A DNA stretch of 64,000 nucleotides from DATKFM01 sp046154965 (GTDB lineage Bacteria > Pseudomonadota > Alphaproteobacteria > Dongiales > Dongiaceae). The position numbers and the translations under genes were made by a program. Below the pieces are notes generated by a model. The model worked only from the letters and a program-made list of their open reading frames with translations, was not told the origin of the DNA and searched no databases. Positions 8,603-16,850 of the stretch are shown here, piece by piece. How positions within the stretch are numbered: position 1 is the stretch's first letter; every line of letters begins with the position of its first letter. The stretch spans positions 1 through 64,000 of the forward strand of contig JBJXDY010000061.1 in the NCBI GenBank assembly GCA_046154965.1, in the 5' to 3' direction.

Positions 8603-9534
8603 TTCACCAGCCCCATGCGGCGGATCGCCCAGGTGACGATCACCGTCAGCAGAATGATGACCAGGAAGGCCATGGCGGCGGTGTAGGAGGTCTCGAACTG
8701 CTTGAAGCCCTGGGTATAGGTGTAGATCGAGATCGTCTCGGTCATGGTGCCGGGGCCGCCCTGGGTCAGCGCCCAGATGATGTCGAAGATGCGGACGAGA
8801 TCCAGACTGCGGATCAGGATAGCGATGGCCATGACCGGCCAGATTGCCGGCAGCACGATCTTGCGGAAGGTGCGCCAATAGCCGGCTCCGTCGATCTCCG
8901 CTGCTTCGGTCAGCGATTTGTCCACATTGGAGAGGGCGGCCAGCAGGATCAGGAACATGAAGGGCGTCCACTGCCAAATCTCGCAAAGGATGATGGCGGG
9001 ATAGACCAGGTTCGGATTCACCGTCCAGAGTGCGGTGACGGGCTCGCCGGCAATCCAGCCGAGGATCTGGTTGATCGGCCCATAGCGGTTGTCGAACAGT
9101 AGCCGCCAGGTGGCGCCGGCGACGATGGGAGAGATCACCGTCGGCAGCACCAGCAGCGACACGAAGATCTGCCGGCCGGGCAGGCGCTCGAGAAAGAGCT
9201 GCGCCATCAGCAGGCCAGCGATCAGTTCGATCGGCAGGGCAATGATGGTGATGATGGCGGTGTGCAGCAGCGACTGCCAGAGCCGCTTGTCAGTGAACAG
9301 CTGCGCATAATTCGCGAACCCGGCGAAGGAGTAGTCTTCCTCCATCATGGTGATGCGCTGGAAGCTGACGATCAGCGAATAGATCAGCGGAAAGAGGCCG
9401 ATCAGCAGCAGCAGGAAGATCGCAGGCGCGATCAGCTGATACTTGAACCAGCGGTCGGGCGCGCGGCCGGGAATGACGGCGGCCGGATCGATCGCGGATG
9501 TGCTGGCGGCGTTGGCCATGGAGGATTCGAGCAC
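8599..9534 (-). CDS. ABC carbohydrate permease, MalF/UgpA type
   Basis: A 311-residue permease with a hydrophilic N-terminus and six membrane segments; the EAA loop is TEAAEIDGAGYWRTFRK. The given start is a GTG (MLESSMAN); an ATG five codons later at 9519 is an alternative, and neither has a strong ribosome-binding site. A strong hairpin lies just upstream between this gene and the solute-binding-protein gene. Confidence 0.92.
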   Translation of the reverse strand: MLESSMANAASTSAIDPAAVIPGRAPDRWFKYQLIAPAIFLLLLIGLFPLIYSLIVSFQRITMMEEDYSFAGFANYAQLFTDKRLWQSLLHTAIITIIALPIELIAGLLMAQLFLERLPGRQIFVSLLVLPTVISPIVAGATWRLLFDNRYGPINQILGWIAGEPVTALWTVNPNLVYPAIILCEIWQWTPFMFLILLAALSNVDKSLTEAAEIDGAGYWRTFRKIVLPAIWPVMAIAILIRSLDLVRIFDIIWALTQGGPGTMTETISIYTYTQGFKQFETSYTAAMAFLVIILLTVIVTWAIRRMGLVK

Positions 9535-9543
9535 CTGATCGCG

Positions 9544-9576
9544 GGAACGCCCCTGGCACTACGCCAGGGGCGTTCC
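9544..9576 (-). other. Intercistronic hairpin after the solute-binding protein gene
   Basis: A perfect 14-bp inverted repeat (arm GGAACGCCCCTGGC at 9544-9557) encloses a 5-base loop. It lies 19 bases after the binding-protein stop and before the permease genes, with no T-tract. Such stem-loops protect upstream mRNA and let the binding protein be made in excess over the permeases, as between malE and malF. The role is inferred from position. Confidence 0.7.
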
Positions 9577-9595
9577 AACGCAATTTGGTTTCGGC

Positions 9596-11032
9596 TTACT
9601 TCGGATAAGCGCCGGACTTGGCGGCCCAGGCGTCGTAAACCGCCTTCTGCTTGTCGACGCCGATCTTCTCGGTGGTGGCGTCCCATTCGGCGGCGGCCTG
9701 ATCCAGGATAGCTTTCGGATCCTCGCCGGCCCACAGCCTGCTGATCGCTTGCCGCAGCGACTCCTCATACTTGTCGGTCTGCAGCAGCGACAGGTCAAGC
9801 AAACCCGTTTCCGATCCCGCCTTCAGCGCCGCGAGATAATCCTTCGCGTCGGGCCAGCGCGACAGATACTCCGCGCTGGTGAAGTGGGAATCGCGGAATG
9901 GATCGCGCAACGCGTAGGGCAATTGCACCCGCTGCATGCTGATGTCCTCGCTGTTCAGCCACTGAATGAACAGATAGGCGGCTTCCTTGTTCTTGCTGAT
10001 CGAAGAGACCGACAAGGCGAACCCGGCTGCGAGTTGCGGATGGCCGCCCGGCGGCATGGCATAGCCCACCTTGCCGGCGATGGTGGATTTCGGCACCCAG
10101 GAGAGCACTTCCTGTTCCGTGCCGTAACCAGCAGCCCAACGGCCGTAGGGCGGCCAGGAGATGGTCATCGCCGTTTGGCCCTGCAGGAAGGCGGCGAGGT
10201 TCTCGACGAAGCCCCACTGTTCCACGCCCGGCGGCATGAATTTGTTCTCTTCACGCATTTCAGTGAAGACCTTGACGCCGATGTCGCTGTTGATCGCTGC
10301 CTTCATCGAATCGTCGAAGAACTTGCCGCCTTCATTGCGGAAACGCTCCTGGAACATGAACATGGTGTAGGGCGCTTGGCGGAAGAAGCCTGCGCCATAC
10401 ACATTCGGTTGCAGTTTGTCGGTCAGGAACTGGCCGACCTCGTCGAATTCCTTCCAGGTCGCCGGCACCGTGAGATCGCGGCCGTACTTGGCCTTGAACT
10501 CCGCCTGGTTCGCGGGATCGCCGAGGATGTCCTTGCGGTAGTACATGACGAAGACGTCGCCGTCATCCGGGAAGCCGAAGATCTTGCCATCCACCATCAT
10601 CTGGTTGTCGCGATAGGTGGGGGCGATCTTTTGCAGCTCGTCGCGGAAGCCGTACTTGTCGACATAGGCATCCAGCGGCTCGAGCGCGCCGGCGTTCGCC
10701 AGGTCCGGCATCCAGGCGGGAATCACGTTGAGCGCGTCATAGGCGCCCGCGCCCGACCGGTAGTCCTGCATGATCTTGGTGAACATCTCGGCGGTCGCCA
10801 CTTCGACCACCTTGACCTCGATCCCTGTCAGTTCCTTCCATTTCGGTCCGGAGAAGTTCAGGGGATCGAGAGCCTGCAACCCGGCTTCCCAGACGATGGT
10901 GATCGTCGTGCCGGAGTACTGCTTAGCCTCATTGACCGCACGTTCGGCGGCGGATTCGGCCGACGCCGAACCGGAAAATCCGACGGCCAAGGCGGCCGCC
11001 GCAAGCCAGCTTGTCTTAAATGGTAAGCGCAT
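9596..11032 (-). CDS. ABC transporter periplasmic carbohydrate-binding protein
   Basis: A 478-residue extracellular solute-binding protein (family 1). The signal peptide is MRLPFKTSWLAAAALAVGFS followed by an AxA-type cleavage site near SASAES. The ATG at 11032 is chosen because AGGGAGG sits five bases upstream; an in-frame ATG at 11053 would place extra residues before the signal peptide. It captures the substrate in the periplasm for the two permeases. Binding-protein sequence alone does not identify the ligand; the neighbours point to a sugar acid or lactone. Confidence 0.92.
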   Translation of the reverse strand: MRLPFKTSWLAAAALAVGFSGSASAESAAERAVNEAKQYSGTTITIVWEAGLQALDPLNFSGPKWKELTGIEVKVVEVATAEMFTKIMQDYRSGAGAYDALNVIPAWMPDLANAGALEPLDAYVDKYGFRDELQKIAPTYRDNQMMVDGKIFGFPDDGDVFVMYYRKDILGDPANQAEFKAKYGRDLTVPATWKEFDEVGQFLTDKLQPNVYGAGFFRQAPYTMFMFQERFRNEGGKFFDDSMKAAINSDIGVKVFTEMREENKFMPPGVEQWGFVENLAAFLQGQTAMTISWPPYGRWAAGYGTEQEVLSWVPKSTIAGKVGYAMPPGGHPQLAAGFALSVSSISKNKEAAYLFIQWLNSEDISMQRVQLPYALRDPFRDSHFTSAEYLSRWPDAKDYLAALKAGSETGLLDLSLLQTDKYEESLRQAISRLWAGEDPKAILDQAAAEWDATTEKIGVDKQKAVYDAWAAKSGAYPK

Positions 11033-11155
11033 CTTGTCCTCCCTTGATGTCATTGCTCACTAGCGTGCCCGTCAGGCAGGAATCGCCTTATTCATTGAGT
11101 TCTTGTTGCCCGATATCTTGCCTCCTTGTCCCGATGTTTGCACGTTCTTCTGATT

Positions 11156-12193
11156 CTAGCGGAACGATTCGAGCCGCTTTCTCCAGACCGGCGACCCGAG
11201 AACTTCCTTGTTCACGACGCCTGTCGGCTCCTTCCCCTGCATCAGCTCCAGCACCGCCCGCACGTCGCTGGCGCCGATGCCGGCGAAGCACTGGTCGGTC
11301 CAGCAGAGCGCATGAGGCGCGAAGATGACGTTATCGAGCTTGAGGATGGGATCGTCGGCATCCGGCGGCTCTTTCTCCAGCACGTCCAGCCCGGCACCGG
11401 CGATGCGCCGTTCCTGGAGCACCTTGGTCAGCGCCTTCTGATCGACGATGGGGCCGCGGGCGGTATTGATGAGGAACGCTGTCGGCTTCATCAGCGCCAG
11501 CCGCTCCGCATTCACCAGATGCCGGGTCGAATCCATCAGCGGGCAGTTCACCGTCACGAAGTCGGCGCGGCGGAACAAGTCTTCCAGGCCCACCAGCTCG
11601 ATATCAAGGGAACGGGCCACCTCGGCGTTGGCATAGGGATCATGGGCGATGAACTTCATCTCCAGGGGCCTTGCCATGCGGAACATTTCGGCGCCGATAT
11701 TGCCGATGCCGATCGAGCCCAGGGTGCGGCCTATCAGCCCGACGCCCATATGGTCGGTCTTCTTCGCCCAGCCCGGCGGACCGTCCCGGGTGATGCGGTC
11801 CTTGACCATCAGCTTGCCGCTGAGGGCCAGGATATAGGTGAGGATGGCGACGGCGACCGGCCGGCGCACGCCGTCAGGCGTAATGACCACGGCGATCCCC
11901 GCCGCCGTGCAGGCCGGCACGTCGACGCTGTCATAGCCGACGCCGAAACGCGCCACGACCCCCAGCCGCCCGTTGGGATGGATGCTGTTCCTAGTGAAGC
12001 GGGGCGTCAGCAGGATCAGGGCATCGGCATCGGCGACCTGCGCGGCGCGAATCTCGTCGCCGCGCTCCAGATACTGGCAATCAAGTCCCGGCTGGTTCAG
12101 CAGCGGCGAGATATCGAAATCCGGGAAGGTGGGCGAGCCGTCGGGCTTCTTGAAGTCGCCCGACAGCACGACACGGAACGGCGCCTTGGCCAT
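11156..12193 (-). CDS. D-2-hydroxyacid dehydrogenase
   Basis: A 345-residue NAD-dependent dehydrogenase of the phosphoglycerate-dehydrogenase-like family. The nucleotide-binding motif is GSIGIGNIG. The catalytic Arg (ARFGVGYDS), Glu (DVLEKEPP) and His (FAPHALCW) are all present. It starts three bases after the aldolase gene ends, so they share a transcript. The substrate is unknown; in this context it may oxidise or reduce a hydroxyacid of the imported sugar-acid pathway. There is a second family member at 55756-56739. Confidence 0.85.
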   Translation of the reverse strand: MAKAPFRVVLSGDFKKPDGSPTFPDFDISPLLNQPGLDCQYLERGDEIRAAQVADADALILLTPRFTRNSIHPNGRLGVVARFGVGYDSVDVPACTAAGIAVVITPDGVRRPVAVAILTYILALSGKLMVKDRITRDGPPGWAKKTDHMGVGLIGRTLGSIGIGNIGAEMFRMARPLEMKFIAHDPYANAEVARSLDIELVGLEDLFRRADFVTVNCPLMDSTRHLVNAERLALMKPTAFLINTARGPIVDQKALTKVLQERRIAGAGLDVLEKEPPDADDPILKLDNVIFAPHALCWTDQCFAGIGASDVRAVLELMQGKEPTGVVNKEVLGSPVWRKRLESFR

Positions 12194-12196
12194 CGT

Positions 12197-12982
12197 TCAG
12201 CCCTTCTTTTTGGCGGCGGCGCGGAGCTGCGTGACCGCCTCGGCCAGGGCGTTGTGCAGCACCCAGATATCGCCGGAATAGCAGATGAAGTCGAAGCCGG
12301 CACGGTGCAGGGCGGCCCCCTGCTCCACCGTCGGCACCAGGCGGCCGAGCGCCTTGCCATGCTTGCGGGCAGCGGCGATGACCTTGTCGATCGCCTTGGT
12401 GAATTTCGGATTGTCGAATTCGCCGGGGATGCCCAGGGAAACGCTGAGGTCGAAATGCCCGACCCACAGGCAGTCGACGCCGGGCACGGCGGCGATAGCC
12501 GCGGCATTCTTCACGCCCTCGGCGGTTTCGATCTGCGCAAAGAAGGTGGTGCGTTTGTTGGCGTCGGCCAGCTTGTCCTTCACGGCACCCGGGCGGTAAT
12601 CGTCATGGGCCACCTGCAGCGCCACGCCGCGCTTGCCGTCGGGATGGTACTTCATGCAGTCCAGGATGTGACGCGCCTCATCGGCCGAGCCGACCATCGG
12701 CAGCATCACGCCCTCGGCGCCCATGTCGCAGGCGCGGGCGATGTGGTGATACTCCTTCGACGGCACGCGCACGATCATCGGCAGCTCCGCCGCCTGCATG
12801 TAGCGCACGGCGCTTTTCACCGTCTCGAAGCCGAAGCCGCTATGCTCCATGTCGAACAGCACGAAGTCGCAGCCCGCCGATTTCATGATATGGCCGATGC
12901 CGGGTGTCGCAAACTCGACCACAAAATGCCCGGCCTTGAGTTTCTTGGTCTTCGCCAGGTCCTTGAGTCTTGCCGATGCCAT
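12197..12982 (-). CDS. HpcH/HpaI-family aldolase
   Basis: A 261-residue class II pyruvate-type aldolase. FVLFDMEHSGF contains the conserved metal-site Glu-His region, and QIETAEGVKN is the second family signature. Such enzymes split 2-keto-3-deoxy sugar acids or 4-hydroxy-2-oxo acids to pyruvate plus an aldehyde. The start at 12982 (MASARLKD) excludes a nonsensical upstream extension; AAGG lies upstream of it. The gene sits in the GntR-led operon, suggesting a second cleavage branch alongside OtnK/OtnC. Confidence 0.85.
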   Translation of the reverse strand: MASARLKDLAKTKKLKAGHFVVEFATPGIGHIMKSAGCDFVLFDMEHSGFGFETVKSAVRYMQAAELPMIVRVPSKEYHHIARACDMGAEGVMLPMVGSADEARHILDCMKYHPDGKRGVALQVAHDDYRPGAVKDKLADANKRTTFFAQIETAEGVKNAAAIAAVPGVDCLWVGHFDLSVSLGIPGEFDNPKFTKAIDKVIAAARKHGKALGRLVPTVEQGAALHRAGFDFICYSGDIWVLHNALAEAVTQLRAAAKKKG

Positions 12983-13011
12983 CTGAATGTTACCTTTTTG
13001 CCGCTGTTCCG

Positions 13012-13344
13012 TTATTGCTTGTTCGTGAGTCCGCGTCGGCCGTCCGTGCCCGCGAAGACCAGCGAGCCCAGCGTCACTTTCTTGCTGGCGACGCAAGGAG
13101 CGCTGTCGCGGTCGAAACTGGCGAAATGGGGGGTCTTCTTGTGAGCGTCGAAGGCGGCCGCATCGTCATAGATCTCGTAGAGGACGACGCTGTCGGGCTC
13201 GCCGTCGGGGACCACGACGTCGAACTGGCGGCAGCCGGGCTCGTCGCGAACCGAAGCGCGGGCGTTCTCGTTGATCAGCAGGCGGAATCGTTCAGACATC
13301 CCCGGCTTCAGCCGGAATTCCACCAGCACCACGTATCCCCCCAT
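13012..13344 (-). CDS. Antibiotic-biosynthesis-monooxygenase (ABM) domain protein
   Basis: A 110-residue single-domain protein of the dimeric alpha-beta barrel YgiN/LsrG type. It begins VVLVEFRLKPGM, has the EPGCRQFDV core and a typical YEIYDDAAAFDAHKKTPHF segment. Some family members are quinol monooxygenases; LsrG acts on a phosphorylated sugar derivative. Its start lies inside the 3' end of the GntR regulator gene (53-base overlap), which indicates one operon. The role in the pathway is unknown. Confidence 0.78.
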   Translation of the reverse strand: MGGYVVLVEFRLKPGMSERFRLLINENARASVRDEPGCRQFDVVVPDGEPDSVVLYEIYDDAAAFDAHKKTPHFASFDRDSAPCVASKKVTLGSLVFAGTDGRRGLTNKQ

Positions 13345-14041
13345 CGGTGATTCCCTTTATTTCCCAGTAGGTTTTTATGACTTGTTCCATGTGGCCGCGC
13401 ATCACCCGCTCGGCGCGGTCAGGGTCGCGCGCGGCGATCGCCTCGAAGACGGCGCGATGGGCCTGATAGGCGATCTCGTTCTGCCCCTCGCGCTGCAACG
13501 AAACATGGCGCTGCTCGGTCAGCCAGGCGGCGATCGCCTGATGGATGGCGATGTAGATCGGATTGCGCGGCATCAGCGCCAGCACATAGTGGAAGGCAAC
13601 GTCGGTACGTTCGAATGCCGTGGGATTGCCGATCGCCGCTTCGTTGGCGGCCAGCGCCCGGCGCAGCTCGTCCAAATCGGCTGCCGTGGCGTGCTCGGCC
13701 CCGTGGCGCGCGAGGCCGACTTCGAAGAAGGTGCGCACTTCCTGTAAATGGCGGATGCCATCCGGTGCGGCCAGCATATGCCGCGCGGCTCCCGACAAAG
13801 TCTCGAACATCACCTGCGGCGTCGGCCGGGTAACCCGCGCGCGCTCGCCGCTGTTGATCGCCACCAGTCCCATGCGCTGGAGCGAGAACAGTGCTTCGCG
13901 GATCGCCGGCCGGCCGACGCCATACATCTGCATCAGCTCGCGCTCGGAGGGCAGTTGGTCGCCGGGGCTGTAGTGGCCCTCATGGATTTGGGATTCCAGA
14001 CGGCCGGCAACCTCCTCATAGAGCTTGCGGCGGCGGATCAT
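13292..14041 (-). CDS. GntR-family (FadR/FCD) transcriptional regulator
   Basis: About 249 residues. An N-terminal winged helix contains LPSERELMQMYGVGRPAIREAL in pieces typical of GntR proteins, and an all-helical FCD ligand-binding domain follows. It probably responds to a sugar acid and controls this island. The start at 14041 (MIRRRKLYEEV) is where family similarity begins; an ATG inside the palindrome at 14051-14075 could give a slightly longer, possibly leaderless product. It heads the operon with the ABM, aldolase and dehydrogenase genes. Confidence 0.88.
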   Translation of the reverse strand: MIRRRKLYEEVAGRLESQIHEGHYSPGDQLPSERELMQMYGVGRPAIREALFSLQRMGLVAINSGERARVTRPTPQVMFETLSGAARHMLAAPDGIRHLQEVRTFFEVGLARHGAEHATAADLDELRRALAANEAAIGNPTAFERTDVAFHYVLALMPRNPIYIAIHQAIAAWLTEQRHVSLQREGQNEIAYQAHRAVFEAIAARDPDRAERVMRGHMEQVIKTYWEIKGITDGGIRGAGGIPAEAGDV

Positions 14042-14050
14042 GGCGAATTG

Positions 14051-14075
14051 TTGTGGTATACCTATCATACCACAA
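14051..14075. promoter_or_regulatory. Putative GntR auto-operator
   Basis: A perfect inverted repeat, TTGTGGTAT-N7-ATACCACAA, lies 10 bases before the GntR start. The GGTAT/ATACC half-sites are of the kind bound by FadR-type GntR dimers. It overlaps the expected transcription start, so binding would block the operon's own transcription. No second copy was found before denD or the binding-protein gene by eye. Confidence 0.65.
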
Positions 14076-14104
14076 AAGTTAATCTTCCAGGCTGGCCGAG
14101 TCAA
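14076..14104 (-). promoter_or_regulatory. Putative promoter of the GntR operon
   Basis: Reading the minus strand, TTGACT (14104-14099) is followed after 17 bases by TAACTT (14081-14076). The -35 is good and the -10 is weak. The predicted start falls within the adjacent palindrome, consistent with autorepression. Confidence 0.4.
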
Positions 14105-14246
14105 CGTATCCAGCTCATGGAAGCGATGCGGGGACGACGGGCAGCTGCGAACCTGCCGTCGATGTCTAAGATACTAAAGGATAAGAGATATTCGGAAACT
14201 CGTGCGCCGCCGCCGCAGCGCCCGCGGGTCGGCCGGCAGGAGCCTT

Positions 14247-14453
14247 CTACGACCGCTTGCCGTCGGGCGGGTCGCGATCGGCACCGGAATCGCCGACCTG
14301 ATTGTCGCCAGGATTGGTCTCGTCCAGCGCATCGCCGCAGGCCGTGGCGTCGCTGCAATTCGAGTCGGCCTGGGCCGCCGGCGTAACAGCGAGCAGAAGT
14401 AAGAGGGCGGCCGTGGCCGTAGTAAGTTCGTTACTTAGAGTCTTGCGCCGCAT
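14247..14453 (-). CDS. Small secreted acidic protein, tandem paralogue 2
   Basis: A 68-residue protein. It has a signal peptide (MRRKTL then a Leu/Ala-rich core ending near AAQA), leaving about 39 mature residues starting DSNC. The mature part has two Cys and the pattern SNC-D-CGD-LD-GDNQ-GDSG-DRDPP, shared almost residue for residue with the upstream gene. The start at 14453 follows AAGGAGA seven bases earlier. The family is not recognised. The conserved acidic, Cys-containing peptide could bind metal or form a disulfide, but that is a guess. Confidence 0.72.
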   Translation of the reverse strand: MRRKTLSNELTTATAALLLLLAVTPAAQADSNCSDATACGDALDETNPGDNQVGDSGADRDPPDGKRS

Positions 14454-14495
14454 CGTCGTCTCCTTGGCGGTATCTCCGGGCCGCGTATCCTGCAA

Positions 14496-14717
14496 CTAGG
14501 ACGGCTTGTCCTTGTCGTCCGACGGCGGATCGCGGTCAGAGCCGGAATCGCCGGTCTGATTGTCGCCGGTCGCGCCATCGTCCAGGGAGTCGCCGCAGGT
14601 CGCGGCATCAGTGCAGTTGGAATCGGCGGCCGCGTCCGTGGGCAGCGCGAATGACAGCACTGCCAATGCAGCGCAGATGATCAGCCAGCGGCTGTTGTCG
14701 ATTGTCGGCCTGTCCAT
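14496..14717 (-). CDS. Small secreted acidic protein, tandem paralogue 1
   Basis: A 73-residue protein with a signal segment (hydrophobic core WLIICAALAVLSFAL, cleavage near DAAA). The mature peptide of about 42 residues starts DSNC and carries the same SNC-D-CGD-LD-GDNQ-GDSG-DRDPP pattern as the next gene, plus a charged tail. AGGAG lies seven bases before the ATG at 14717. The two genes are 42 bases apart on the same strand and look like a recent tandem duplication whose signal peptides have diverged more than the mature parts. Confidence 0.72.
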   Translation of the reverse strand: MDRPTIDNSRWLIICAALAVLSFALPTDAAADSNCTDAATCGDSLDDGATGDNQTGDSGSDRDPPSDDKDKPS

Positions 14718-14947
14718 CGGAAACTCCTGTCCTGCCATCCGCTTGGCCGGTTGCGCCCGGCGTCGCAATGACCCAGCCTAGGCCAGGGATCGTCAATGAA
14801 GCATTAAGTCCCCCGGTGACGGCGGTCACAGAAGCGGCGATTTGCCGGTTCTTTACCATAAGTGCCGCGGCGCCGTTAAAATGTCGGCGAAATCTGGCGC
14901 GTCTAATTTGGCTTCAGCAACAACCGCAACACATGCCGGAAAACATC

Positions 14948-15175
14948 ATGCCCCGCTGCCTGCGTATCCTGACTTTATTCCTGCTACTGCCCTTCGCCGG
15001 ATGCGGCGGGATTCCCGGCATGTCCTGGATGGAGGGCAGCGCGCCGCAGATGAGCGGCACCGGCGAGCCGCTCTATTGCTATGGCACCCTGGCCGATCCC
15101 GACTGCTATGCCGAGCCGCAGCCTGGCTGGGAAGGCCGGCTGATCGGCTATTACGGGCCGAAGCCGACGCCCTGA
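14948..15175 (+). CDS. Small outer-membrane-type lipoprotein, unknown function
   Basis: A 75-residue protein. The lipoprotein signal peptide ends with the lipobox PFAGC, so the mature protein starts at that Cys. The mature region contains LYCYGTLADPDCYAEP and GRLIGYYGPKP, a Tyr/Pro-rich pattern I have seen in alphaproteobacterial small lipoproteins but cannot name. An ATG at 14933 is an alternative start. Its 3' end overlaps the convergent EamA gene by 25 bases. Confidence 0.7.
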   Translation: MPRCLRILTLFLLLPFAGCGGIPGMSWMEGSAPQMSGTGEPLYCYGTLADPDCYAEPQPGWEGRLIGYYGPKPTP

Positions 15176-16068
15176 CGCCGGCTCAATTGCGCCGCCGCCG
15201 GCTGGCGCTGCGGCCGCCTTGCCAGCGTCAGCAGCACCGCGCCGACGATGACGGCGCCGCCGATGAAGGAATTGCGCTCCGGCACTTCGCCGACGCCGAT
15301 CCAGGCCCAGAGCGGATTGAACACCACGTCCAAGAGCGAGATCAGCGACAGCTGCATCGCCGAGACATGGCGCGCCGCATAGACGTAGAGCGCGATGGGC
15401 GCCGCCAGCTGCACCGCGCCCATCAGCAGCACGATCTTGAGATCATGGAGACTGATCGGCAGATTCCCGGCGGCGACGCCCAGGATCAGGAACACGGCGA
15501 CGGCGCCGACGGCGATCGCCGGCACCATGTCGACCGAGCGATAGCGGCGCAGCGCCACCGTCTGGCCGGCAAAGCAGAAGGCGGTCAGCAAGGCGACGAA
15601 ATTGCCCGCGAGGTTCTGTTTGTTGAAGGCGACGCCCTGCATGAAGATGACGGCGATGCCGCCGATAGCGAGAATAGTCGCCAGCCAGATGCGGGCGTCG
15701 GCCCGTTCCCGCAGGAAGATCCAGGCCAGCAGCGCGGCAAAAACCGGTGAGCTGGCGGTGAGGCAGGAGACATTGGCCACAGACGCGCCTTCGAGTGCCG
15801 TGAGATAGAAAGTGGAACCGGCGGCGAAGAAGCCGCCGCAGGCCAGCAACGCCCTTGGTTCGATCTTGCGCCATTGCGCCGGCAGCCGGCGGCGATAGAC
15901 GAAGCCCAGATAAATCGCCAGCAGGATGCCGGTGGAGAGCCCGCGCCAGGCATTGAGCTGCCAGGGATTCGTGGAATCCATCAGACGGGTGAAGATGCCG
16001 CTCAGGCTCCAGAGCAACGCGGCCGCGATCGCCGCCGCGATTCCTTTGAAATAGCCTTTATCTGTCAT
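15151..16068 (-). CDS. EamA/DMT-family transporter
   Basis: A 305-residue inner-membrane protein with ten predicted membrane segments arranged as two EamA repeats. The N-terminal repeat includes AAALLWSLSGIFTRL and the second begins near NFVALLTAFCFAGQTVAL. Members export metabolites or amino acids; the substrate cannot be told. It is monocistronic by position. Confidence 0.85.
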   Translation of the reverse strand: MTDKGYFKGIAAAIAAALLWSLSGIFTRLMDSTNPWQLNAWRGLSTGILLAIYLGFVYRRRLPAQWRKIEPRALLACGGFFAAGSTFYLTALEGASVANVSCLTASSPVFAALLAWIFLRERADARIWLATILAIGGIAVIFMQGVAFNKQNLAGNFVALLTAFCFAGQTVALRRYRSVDMVPAIAVGAVAVFLILGVAAGNLPISLHDLKIVLLMGAVQLAAPIALYVYAARHVSAMQLSLISLLDVVFNPLWAWIGVGEVPERNSFIGGAVIVGAVLLTLARRPQRQPAAAQLSRRQGVGFGP

Positions 16069-16258
16069 GGTGTTGTCGTGGGCGGTAGGGCTGTCGCCGA
16101 GGTCGCTTCATCGAAAATACGTGATTTCGGAGTATCGTAAAGCGGAACCATCAAGTCACGGCCTAACAGTGCCCCGGCATACTAGAGCGAGGGGTTGACG
16201 TTACGCGGCGGACGGCAATGCTTGGCGGTGGAATTGGGCTGAATTCGAGGACGTCACG

Positions 16259-16840
16259 ATGCGAATAGCGCTGAGGAACATAGGCTGCGCGATTGCGGTT
16301 GGCATGCTGCTGTGGGCGGGCGCGGCCGTCGCCAGCTTCGACGATCTTAAACCGGCCGATCCCCAGCCGGCCGCGGGAACGCTGCAGCCGGGACTCGCCG
16401 TGAACTACATGGAGGTGAAGGCCCGCCATGTGGACGAGGTGGAGGAAGCAGGTGACGGCGAACCCGGTCCGCCGCTGCCTCAGCTCGACTACCAGAGCGG
16501 CGCCGGCACGGTCCTGACCAGCGACCATGCCGACATGGTCGGCGCCCGTATCCGCGGCTTCATCAATTTCGATCAGCCCGGCCGCTGGCTCCTGGCGACC
16601 CAATCCAACGACGGCGTGCGCGTGCGCATCGACGGCAAGATCGTCGTCAATGATCCGGATGTGCATTCCGATCAATTCTCGATGAATGCGGAACTGAACA
16701 TCGCGGCCGCCGGCTGGTACGAGCTGGAGGTCACTTACTTCGAGCGCAAGAGCACCTCGACGCTGCAGCTCTACTGGCAGCGGCCCGGCGGCACGGAGTT
16801 CGAGATCGTTCCGGCGGCCGCCTTCGGCCATACGCCCTGA
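16259..16840 (+). CDS. Secreted PA14-domain protein
   Basis: A 193-residue protein with a signal peptide ending near AAVAS. The rest is one PA14 beta-barrel: GFINFDQPGRWLLATQSNDGVRV in outline, then RIDGKIVVND and a C-terminal LQLYWQRPGG strand. PA14 domains usually bind carbohydrate; this one stands alone, so it is likely a periplasmic or surface glycan-binding protein. GAGGA precedes the ATG. Confidence 0.8.
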   Translation: MRIALRNIGCAIAVGMLLWAGAAVASFDDLKPADPQPAAGTLQPGLAVNYMEVKARHVDEVEEAGDGEPGPPLPQLDYQSGAGTVLTSDHADMVGARIRGFINFDQPGRWLLATQSNDGVRVRIDGKIVVNDPDVHSDQFSMNAELNIAAAGWYELEVTYFERKSTSTLQLYWQRPGGTEFEIVPAAAFGHTP

Positions 16841-16850
16841 ACCGATAGCC

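Noticed and set aside
4964..8686. A 1240-codon open frame on the plus strand
   Set aside because: It lies opposite the lactonase-like, ATPase and permease genes, is rich in His, Arg and Gln as antisense frames of GC-rich genes are, and shows no domain.
11126..13144. A 672-codon open frame on the plus strand
   Set aside because: It is antisense to the dehydrogenase and aldolase genes, which have clear family motifs and ribosome-binding sites.
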